From Legionella quinlivanii (GTDB lineage: Bacteria; Pseudomonadota; Gammaproteobacteria; Legionellales; Legionellaceae): a DNA stretch of 64,000 nucleotides. The notes beneath the pieces were generated by a model. The model made no database searches and was not told the origin of the DNA. It saw only the letters and a list, made by a program, of their open reading frames with translations. Made by a program: the position numbers and the translations under genes. The stretch covers positions 695,501 to 759,500 of the forward strand of contig NZ_UGOX01000001.1 of the NCBI RefSeq assembly GCF_900461555.1, in the 5' to 3' direction. Numbering within the stretch: the stretch's first letter is position 1; every line of letters begins with the position of its first letter. Shown here piece after piece: positions 47,472 through 53,913 of the stretch.

Positions 47472-48233
47472 CTACCCTGGTTTTACAAGCAATTGACTGT
47501 TCAACCAGAAATGTAATTTTTGCACGATGTAGGCTGCTGCTTCTTTTTCTTCCATTTTACTGGAAATCTGATCGCAAATTTCCATAAAGGCCGCCCCCGA
47601 CTGGATGGCTTGTATCAAAATGAATTCAAGAGGGGAAAGCTTATAATTTAATACATCAAGCTGGCGCCGCCAAATCAATACAAACTGTGGAGTTTTAAGC
47701 TTTTTAGGCTGACTCTTTCCTGGAGTTTCAATCAGCATCAGGCTATTCCAGTGCATGTCAATAACTCTACAGGAAGGATGAAGATAAAACTTCAGATTAA
47801 GCCATTCTTCTGGCGATAATTTCTGTAAATCAGCCTCACAAAGAAGATCCGCATCATGGCTGGTTATGGCATCCGATTGCGCCCATTCAAAGGCAGCAAT
47901 TTCACTCAAATAAGGTTTCCTGCTATAAGGCAGTGTTTCAAAAAGAAACTGGCTAAGATTTTGTCCGAATAAATCGAGCGAGTAATGGGACGAAGGATAA
48001 GCATGGATATAGTTCCGGCTCATATTATGAAAATTCGAGCCTCCCATTATGGCAACCAGTACAGGATAATCATCCATCAGTGCTTCTTCGAGCCGATTGT
48101 AATATCCATTCGCATAGATTGAAATGCGATCTTCAATAGAGCCGCGCGGCGGCTGACAAAGATGAGGCTTAACAACAGGTTCCAAGGTCAGCATGGAGTT
48201 TTGCAGTGATTCCGAAACTTCCTCAAATTTCAT
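47472..48233 (-). CDS. DUF2063 (BufC/HvfC-type) MNIO partner protein
   Basis: 253 residues. The N-terminal helical DUF2063 domain shows RISIYANGYYNRLEEALMDDYP, a Y.H.YPSSHYSL segment and FLFETLPY..KPYLSEIAAFEWA. The C-terminal half is a smaller winged/beta domain (FVLIWRRQLDVLNYKLSPLE), as in BufC/MbnC-like partners thought to deliver the precursor peptide to the MNIO. Overlap of 11 bases with the MNIO gene indicates a fixed complex. Part of the cluster with the Cys-repeat precursor. Confidence 0.9.
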   Translation of the reverse strand: MKFEEVSESLQNSMLTLEPVVKPHLCQPPRGSIEDRISIYANGYYNRLEEALMDDYPVLVAIMGGSNFHNMSRNYIHAYPSSHYSLDLFGQNLSQFLFETLPYSRKPYLSEIAAFEWAQSDAITSHDADLLCEADLQKLSPEEWLNLKFYLHPSCRVIDMHWNSLMLIETPGKSQPKKLKTPQFVLIWRRQLDVLNYKLSPLEFILIQAIQSGAAFMEICDQISSKMEEKEAAAYIVQKLHFWLNSQLLVKPG

Positions 48234-49086
48234 GTTCCAGCCTCGCTTTTATCGGGGATAAAGAGTTTAGCTTAATTGTCCTTGCGTAGTCTAATTCCTG
48301 CATTAGCTCCTCGAAAGGTGGAATATTATCATCGCGCTCGATGATTGTGGAAACATTTCCAAAGCGTTTCACTGCAGCGGCGTAAAGTTCCCATACTTCT
48401 GGAATGATGGGATGATCATGAGTATCAATAATATAATCCTCACAATTCAAATGACCCGCCAAATGAAATTGCTGGACCCGGTTGACAGGAATAGAATCAA
48501 TGTAGGTCAACGCATCAAAACCATGATTAAAAGCACTGACATAGATATTATTAATATCCAGCAAAATCAGGCAGTCAGCACGATTTGCAATTTCAGTAAG
48601 AAACTCCCATTCAGTCATTTCTGAGGCCTGATAACTGATATAACTGGACACATTTTCCAATAAGAGCGGTCTTTGATAAAAATCCTGCACGTATCTAACC
48701 CGTTTAACGATATGAGAAATCATTTCTTCGGTATAGGGCAGCGGCAGCAGATCATGCATATTACGCTGATGCGCCCCCGTCCAGCAGAGGTGGTCAGAAA
48801 TCCACTTGACCTGAATGCGATCAGCTAACTGTTTAACTCTTTTTAAATACTGTTCATTAAGAGGATCCACATTCCCAATAGACAAAGAAACCCCATGCAT
48901 ACTCATGGGGTAATGTTCACGAATTTTGTCCAGGTAATAAAGCGGCCGTCCTCCGTCAACCAGATAGTTTTCAGTGAGAATTTCAAAGCAATCAATGTCT
49001 GGATGCCGTTCTAAAATATATTGATAATGATCAGGACGCAAACCTAAGCCCATACCAGAGGTATGGGCTGAATTCTTGTTTTCCAT
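48223..49086 (-). CDS. DUF692 multinuclear non-heme iron oxidase (MNIO, BufB-like)
   Basis: 287 residues, full length for UPF0276/DUF692. TIM-barrel metal ligands visible in order: FEILTENYL, MHGVSLSIG, ISDHLCW, LLENVSSY, LLDINNIYVSAFNHG, QFHLAGH, IDTHDHPI and IERDDNIPPF. The His, Asp and Glu residues of these motifs hold the di/tri-iron centre in MbnB and related enzymes. MNIOs oxidatively modify precursor peptides, often at Cys (oxazolone-thioamide, thiooxazole). The gene begins 3 bases after the stop of the Cys-repeat precursor and overlaps its DUF2063 partner. Confidence 0.95.
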   Translation of the reverse strand: MENKNSAHTSGMGLGLRPDHYQYILERHPDIDCFEILTENYLVDGGRPLYYLDKIREHYPMSMHGVSLSIGNVDPLNEQYLKRVKQLADRIQVKWISDHLCWTGAHQRNMHDLLPLPYTEEMISHIVKRVRYVQDFYQRPLLLENVSSYISYQASEMTEWEFLTEIANRADCLILLDINNIYVSAFNHGFDALTYIDSIPVNRVQQFHLAGHLNCEDYIIDTHDHPIIPEVWELYAAAVKRFGNVSTIIERDDNIPPFEELMQELDYARTIKLNSLSPIKARLEHEI

Positions 49087-49089
49087 TGA

Positions 49090-49632
49090 TTAGTAGCTCT
49101 TACAGTTATTCTTATATTTACAAGAGTTTTGATATTTGCAGGAATTGTAACTTTTGCAATTGTTATAGCTTTTGCAGTTGTTGTGACTCTTGCATTTATT
49201 ATAGCTCTTACAGTTGTTATAGCTTTTGCACTTGTTGTAGCTTTTACAGTTATTATAGCTCTTGCAATTGTTGTAGCTTTTACATTTGTTATAACTTTTG
49301 CATTTATTGTAGCTTTTACATTTGTTATAGCTTTTGCATTTGTTATAACTCTTGCACTTGTCATAACTTTTACAGTTGTTGTTGCTTTTGCAATTGTTTT
49401 GACTCTTGCAGCTGCTTGAGCTTTTACAAGAGTTTTTAGATCCCCCGCCGTATCCCGAATCACCTGATCCACCATAACCGCCACTGGAACCGCTATTCTT
49501 GGAGTCTCCTCCATAACCTCCCTGACTGTTATTTGTTCCTCCATATCCTCCTGAATTATTGGGGCTAGCATATAGGCCAGATGTAAAAAGGGCTGCTGCT
49601 GCAGTGGCAATGATGAGACCTTTTTTATCCAT
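49090..49632 (-). CDS. Secreted Cys-hexad repeat protein, putative MNIO-modified RiPP precursor
   Basis: 180 residues from ATG 49632, chosen because GGAG lies 7 bases upstream; an in-frame ATG at 49644 also exists. Signal peptide MDKKGLIIATAAAALFTSG, cleavage near LYA. A Gly/Ser/Asn/Tyr-rich spacer (NNSGGYGG-type) spans about 22-65. The rest is 19 cysteines at an invariant six-residue spacing, consensus CKSYN(K/N). Unlike known bufferins (DUF2282, EGKCG motif), nearly the whole C-terminal half is the repeat. Position 3 bases before an MNIO gene strongly suggests it is the substrate. Likely exported and metal- or thiol-binding. Confidence 0.85.
   Translation of the reverse strand: MDKKGLIIATAAAALFTSGLYASPNNSGGYGGTNNSQGGYGGDSKNSGSSGGYGGSGDSGYGGGSKNSCKSSSSCKSQNNCKSNNNCKSYDKCKSYNKCKSYNKCKSYNKCKSYNKCKSYNNCKSYNNCKSYNKCKSYNNCKSYNKCKSHNNCKSYNNCKSYNSCKYQNSCKYKNNCKSY
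49093..49428 (-). repeat. 18-base coding tandem repeat (Cys-Lys-Ser array)
   Basis: About 19 in-frame units of 18 bases, each encoding a Cys-Lys-Ser-Tyr-Asn-(Lys/Asn) hexad. Variants are concentrated at both ends (CKSSSS, CKSQNN, CKSNNN first; CKYQNS, CKYKNN last) and near-identical units in the middle, the usual sign of internal expansion by slippage or unequal exchange. Confidence 0.85.
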
Positions 49633-49646
49633 TTCAATCTCCATTT

Positions 49647-49661
49647 GAGCAAATATTGCTC
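49647..49661. promoter_or_regulatory. Palindrome in the leader of the Cys-repeat gene
   Basis: GAGCAA-ATA-TTGCTC, a perfect 6-3-6 inverted repeat ending 14 bases before ATG 49632 and adjacent to its GGAG. It could be an operator or a leader hairpin that affects translation. It lies in the divergent spacer with the gene at 49823, which has a TATAAT at about 49774. Confidence 0.4.
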
Positions 49662-49822
49662 ATTTAAGAATAGATGAGCGCCCTGATATCTTCAAGTGCA
49701 CTAATTTAAAGATTATCAGGCAATCTCGTTAACTGAGGCCCCATTAGATGTATATATTATTTAAATTTAGGGTTATAATGTAACAGTGGATAAAAATTTT
49801 GAACAATTTCTAAGAGAACATC

Positions 49823-51889
49823 ATGCCCGATTTTTCTTACCAAACATTAGATAGTCAAGAAATTCCTAAAACATCTTTTGTTGCGAATGGTAAAACTTAT
49901 AATTTTCATACTGAAAATTCTGCTTTTGCAATATTTGAACCTCCCCCGGAGCAATGGGCAGATCATCCTGAGATTCAATCACCCTGGAAAATTCATTTAA
50001 ACGTTCAAAAGGAATCCTTGGCACAGGTCTGGGAACTTGTTCAACCTATGCTGATGGCGAATGACGTTCCGAGCTTTAAGGTTAGCCGTTTGAGTAAGGG
50101 CGAAGGGGTTGATGATAATTCTGCAGCGCGTGTTACTGAGGGAGCTCAGATCACGATTTATATTCAAAAAGGGAAGGAATTTGAATTTAATAACTTAATC
50201 GCTAAAATCGAGCAAAAACTCTTGGCAGAAGGAATACAACCCGGTCAATTTGCAGACAGTGACAGGAAGGTAGGCACGTTTGTTTCAGTGAGGGGTGCTG
50301 GGGTAGTAGGGGGAGAGCATCCTTATCTGAATGCAGATCAAACAGGTAACAATTACAATCCTCATGAACTACAGGATCCTTTTGTGGTTCAGGAGTCCAA
50401 GCTCCAGGCTGATTTTGCTGCCGGCCTTAACCAGTATTTGAAAAGTGATTATGTTCAGGACAGAATTAAAACCGCGATTACCCAGAATGATCCTGGAATG
50501 CTTACCCGATTATTTGATAAGCTGGCTCATCAGGAAAATATCATGGCCTATGGTAATCAACTACTTACTAATACAGAAGCTGCCATCGAAGCAGGTAATC
50601 TGCCAGGCTATCTGAGCCAGTTTTCAAGGGGGAATGCGCAAGTCCTTTTCAATCAGGATATGAGTGATTTACACCCTTCTGTGATTGAGGCAATCGGTAA
50701 GGCTAATTATGACATGCTCATTTTAAACATGGGCAGCAAGAAGGAGTTAGTGACTAAAATTATCCAGGCTACCGTTATCTTTCATACAGCGATTGTTACC
50801 GATGCGATGTATAGTAGAATTGGCATTAAAGAAGAGGAAAAACGTTCTGAAGAGCAAAACGAGGCCCTGGTAAAATTTACCAATGAAATCACAGTTCCCT
50901 CTCAGGAAGTGCAGGTCTCCCTTACCCCTGAAGCGCTTCTTCACAAAGAATTTCTTCCTGAACCCAAGCAAACAGTTGATTTAACCGAAAAAAATCAAGC
51001 TGTGGCAGAGTTGGAAAATCTATTTAGCAATCTGCAAACTGCACAAGATCTGATTAATAGTCAAATTGCCAATTTGGAAAAATGGGGCGAATCCCCCGAA
51101 AGCTCCGCTGCACAAATCCAGGCATTGAAAGGCTTGGATAGAACATTAGGCATGCAAGGAGATAAAATTCAAGAGTCTATTGAGAAATCTGGATTGCCTA
51201 AAATAACGGCAGAGGCACTAAGACAAGACCATGCAAGCTTTATACGAAAGATTGATGATTTTATTGAAAATAAATCGAGTAGTGAAGCCGAAAGAAACAT
51301 GCTGAGCGCTATCGTCTTTGATCAAAAAAGTATCAGCACAAAACAAGAAGCCATTAGTAAACTGGGGAAACTTTACAGTAATTTGGAAGTTGCAGAAAAT
51401 CAGTTGGAAATTCATATCAATAATTTTAAAAAGTGGGGCCATCTAAAAGAAAAACCCGCTATTTTAAAGGAGAAAATTAATCTTCTTGAGGGGCTTAAAG
51501 CTAATTTGGCTATACAAAAAAATGAAATTGCTGAAGAACTTAAAACCCATGTCACTAATCCAGGAAGTACTGCACAAACTATAAATGAAAGCATTGAAAG
51601 GCATAAAGAAACTATCGGGGAAAATTTTAAGAATAATCTCGACTCGGAAGTTTATAATCCAAGGGAAAAAAGACTCCTGGAAATCATATGGACTGGTATT
51701 GTCAGCCTTTTTACAGGATTTCAGGTCAAATATGAACCTAAGGAAGTCAAGGCGGCGAAACAGGACACTACGAATGCCAAAGAGGCTCTGACTGCTCTGA
51801 AAGCAGCTATCGAAAAAGAACCCCTAAATGACCAGCTAGTGAGCCAACATGAGGAAGACACTGTGCCTTTAATTTCTTCCCCAAGTTAG
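49823..51889 (+). CDS. Candidate phosphothreonine lyase effector (SpvC/OspF/HopAI1-like)
   Basis: 688 residues, no signal peptide. The N-terminal ~190 residues parallel the SpvC/OspF fold: WKIHLNV (Lys56, His58), FKVSR (Lys86), ARVTEGAQITIYI (Arg103, Tyr113), then SD....FVSVRG (Arg157) and DPF. These align in order with SpvC Lys104, His106, Lys136, Arg148, Tyr158 and Arg213; the SpvC Lys160 position is Gln115 here. Such enzymes remove phosphate from phosphothreonine of MAP kinases by beta-elimination. Residues ~390-620 form two related coiled-coil units (LENLFSNLQTAQDLI and LGKLYSNLEVAENQL). A host-directed Dot/Icm effector is inferred. Confidence 0.75.
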   Translation: MPDFSYQTLDSQEIPKTSFVANGKTYNFHTENSAFAIFEPPPEQWADHPEIQSPWKIHLNVQKESLAQVWELVQPMLMANDVPSFKVSRLSKGEGVDDNSAARVTEGAQITIYIQKGKEFEFNNLIAKIEQKLLAEGIQPGQFADSDRKVGTFVSVRGAGVVGGEHPYLNADQTGNNYNPHELQDPFVVQESKLQADFAAGLNQYLKSDYVQDRIKTAITQNDPGMLTRLFDKLAHQENIMAYGNQLLTNTEAAIEAGNLPGYLSQFSRGNAQVLFNQDMSDLHPSVIEAIGKANYDMLILNMGSKKELVTKIIQATVIFHTAIVTDAMYSRIGIKEEEKRSEEQNEALVKFTNEITVPSQEVQVSLTPEALLHKEFLPEPKQTVDLTEKNQAVAELENLFSNLQTAQDLINSQIANLEKWGESPESSAAQIQALKGLDRTLGMQGDKIQESIEKSGLPKITAEALRQDHASFIRKIDDFIENKSSSEAERNMLSAIVFDQKSISTKQEAISKLGKLYSNLEVAENQLEIHINNFKKWGHLKEKPAILKEKINLLEGLKANLAIQKNEIAEELKTHVTNPGSTAQTINESIERHKETIGENFKNNLDSEVYNPREKRLLEIIWTGIVSLFTGFQVKYEPKEVKAAKQDTTNAKEALTALKAAIEKEPLNDQLVSQHEEDTVPLISSPS

Positions 51890-51896
51890 GTAACTA

Positions 51897-53714
51897 TCAG
51901 GAGTCGCAGGTAAATGCAGAGGAAACACGCTCTGTTTCATCCAATAGCTCTTTACGCGATGCGTGAACTTCATGCATAAAAAATCTGACTTTTGAAAACC
52001 ATCCTTTGTCCCAGCCAACGTTATTCTTTGCCGTTGTTTCCAGTGCTTCCCAGTTTTTTTCACTTGGTTCACTGGCATATTGTTGCATTGCCTTCATCAC
52101 AGCCACTTTGGGCTTATGTATAACATCTGTCCTGTCGCCGCGATCAAATTTTTGTAAGTAGCTATTAATAGCAGCATTTACTTTGTGTTTAATAATGCCA
52201 ACGCCATTTTTCAAGTCACTGATTTTTTTATTGTTCTGAACAAGTCTGCCTATCAGATTTTCCAGTTCCCGGCTTTTCTTTTCAGGATTCTGAGTAGCAT
52301 CATAGACCTTTTTTGCAGAATGTACTGCTGTCCAATCCGCTGCTGTTGGGTTTGGCTTGCCACAATAAGTCTTTAGTTCTGCATATAAGTCTTTGAGCGG
52401 GGTATCATACTTTTGCTCCTGAATCACTTTTTTATTAGCGCTTAAGATATTACTGAATTTCATATGAGTTGATGTTTCGGTCAACTTGCCCGCTTCAATA
52501 TCTTTCTCCTGCTGACTTAGAATGAGGGCTATAAGGTCTTCGCGTTCTGCTTTCGCGTAAAGCATCTCAGTAGAATAATGTTTTAAGCCGATGCGTAATT
52601 CGTTTATAAACTCTTCCGCTCCATAAATACTCCGCCAGATTTTATCGAAAAAGCTGTCTTTTTGAAGCATTCTGGCTAAATACTCTTCGTCTCCCTCGAT
52701 TTTTTGTGCAATGGTTTCTGTTTTAGAAGAAGATTGATGCAGATTCATGGCCGCATTTTTAGCGTTTAGGAATTCGCTGAGCTCCTTTTTAATTCCCTTT
52801 CTCCAGTTGGAGCTTATGCCGCCCACTTTGGCATCCAGCAAAGCCAGAATTGCTGCCTGCTTCTGTGAGGGATCATCTTCAATTTTCTTGATTAACTGAG
52901 CATAATATTCCACTTCGGTTTTATGATGCTGAATTGCGTGCAGACGTTTTCTTGATCTCAGAAAATCCAGGGCAATTACTGCGTCCAGACTGGCTACTGC
53001 CTGCACACCGCTGTGTGTGTAGCAATTTTGGGGAGCATCCAGATCCTCAATATTATCCAGGAGTTTTATCAGGCAGAAGTCGACAGACTGTTCATTGAAT
53101 CCAGTAAATTTATGATATTGGGCAGCAAGAGCACGCATTTGGCTTTCCTGCTGATTCGTTCTTCCACGAATACGTTTTAATTCATTCCATTGTAAGTAAT
53201 CAGCGGTTTTCTGATTGCCGTACATGATTGCAGAAACCATTCCTGGCTCATTGCCAGTCAGCATGGAGGTTCCTGGCCTGGTAGTTACAGAAACGACTCC
53301 GCCAATTTTACTTTCTTTAGGGTGGGTCGCTGCTTTCACTACCGCATTTTTAAATCCTCGTTTATACAGGGCTTCCGCGACTTGCTGTGCTAGAGGCTGA
53401 GCTCCAAATCCTCCCTCACAAGACACCAATTTGATGGATTTAAGTAGTGACAAGTCTTTACCTTTAAATTGAGCGGCAAGTTTTTGTGACAACTGTCCTG
53501 CTGTTAAATTCCCAATATATTGTCTCGTATCATCACTGTGGGCCAGCAAAATTATTTCTTCTGGTATCTCTCTGCTTCTGACACTAAATTCAAGTAAGGC
53601 AATCTCATTTTTATTTTTATTACTATGTTTAGCCAGGTTTTCCTGAAGCTTAAGTGCTGTTTCCCGCTCTGATTCATCTCCAATATAATAAATTTCTACT
53701 TTTGCTTTACTCAT
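51897..53714 (-). CDS. Candidate caspase-like (C80/clan CD) cysteine protease, effector-like
   Basis: 605 residues, no signal peptide. The first ~170 residues look like an alpha/beta domain with IILLAHSDD (His59) and, after a strand-helix unit (GNLTAGQLSQKLAAQF), IKLVSCEGGFGAQPLA (Cys99). His after one strand and Cys after the next, with 'LVSC', matches the C80 peptidases of MARTX and TcdA/B autoprocessing domains and other clan CD proteases. The remaining ~430 residues are helical and charged. It is convergent with the gene at 49823, stops 7 bases apart. The protease assignment is inference. Confidence 0.72.
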   Translation of the reverse strand: MSKAKVEIYYIGDESERETALKLQENLAKHSNKNKNEIALLEFSVRSREIPEEIILLAHSDDTRQYIGNLTAGQLSQKLAAQFKGKDLSLLKSIKLVSCEGGFGAQPLAQQVAEALYKRGFKNAVVKAATHPKESKIGGVVSVTTRPGTSMLTGNEPGMVSAIMYGNQKTADYLQWNELKRIRGRTNQQESQMRALAAQYHKFTGFNEQSVDFCLIKLLDNIEDLDAPQNCYTHSGVQAVASLDAVIALDFLRSRKRLHAIQHHKTEVEYYAQLIKKIEDDPSQKQAAILALLDAKVGGISSNWRKGIKKELSEFLNAKNAAMNLHQSSSKTETIAQKIEGDEEYLARMLQKDSFFDKIWRSIYGAEEFINELRIGLKHYSTEMLYAKAEREDLIALILSQQEKDIEAGKLTETSTHMKFSNILSANKKVIQEQKYDTPLKDLYAELKTYCGKPNPTAADWTAVHSAKKVYDATQNPEKKSRELENLIGRLVQNNKKISDLKNGVGIIKHKVNAAINSYLQKFDRGDRTDVIHKPKVAVMKAMQQYASEPSEKNWEALETTAKNNVGWDKGWFSKVRFFMHEVHASRKELLDETERVSSAFTCDS

Positions 53715-53913
53715 ACTTCATTCTCAAAAAATTCATTTGGCCTATAATTAAAGCCGTGTTAAAGGCTATTTTGCAAGACTATTTATTTAGCCACATCAAA
53801 TTGAAATTAGAATTATACTACCATAGATATTATGAAATTATTAACAATAAATTTTTTAGGGATATTCAATTAAATTAAATTTTAAAAAAAAGAAAATTTT
53901 TAGTTAAATATGT

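Noticed and set aside
49093-49428. CRISPR array
   Set aside because: The 18-base periodic sequence is in-frame coding repeat with no distinct spacers and no cas genes nearby.
49086-49439. Plus-strand open frames opposite the Cys-repeat gene (Ser/Cys/Tyr-rich and Ala/Val-rich)
   Set aside because: They are antisense shadows of the 18-base repeat. The minus-strand frame has a signal peptide, a ribosome-binding site and an adjacent MNIO.
53654-53913. Short plus-strand frame in the AT-rich spacer near 53.7 kb
   Set aside because: Low-complexity A+T-rich sequence, no ribosome-binding site, overlaps the start of a well-supported minus-strand gene.
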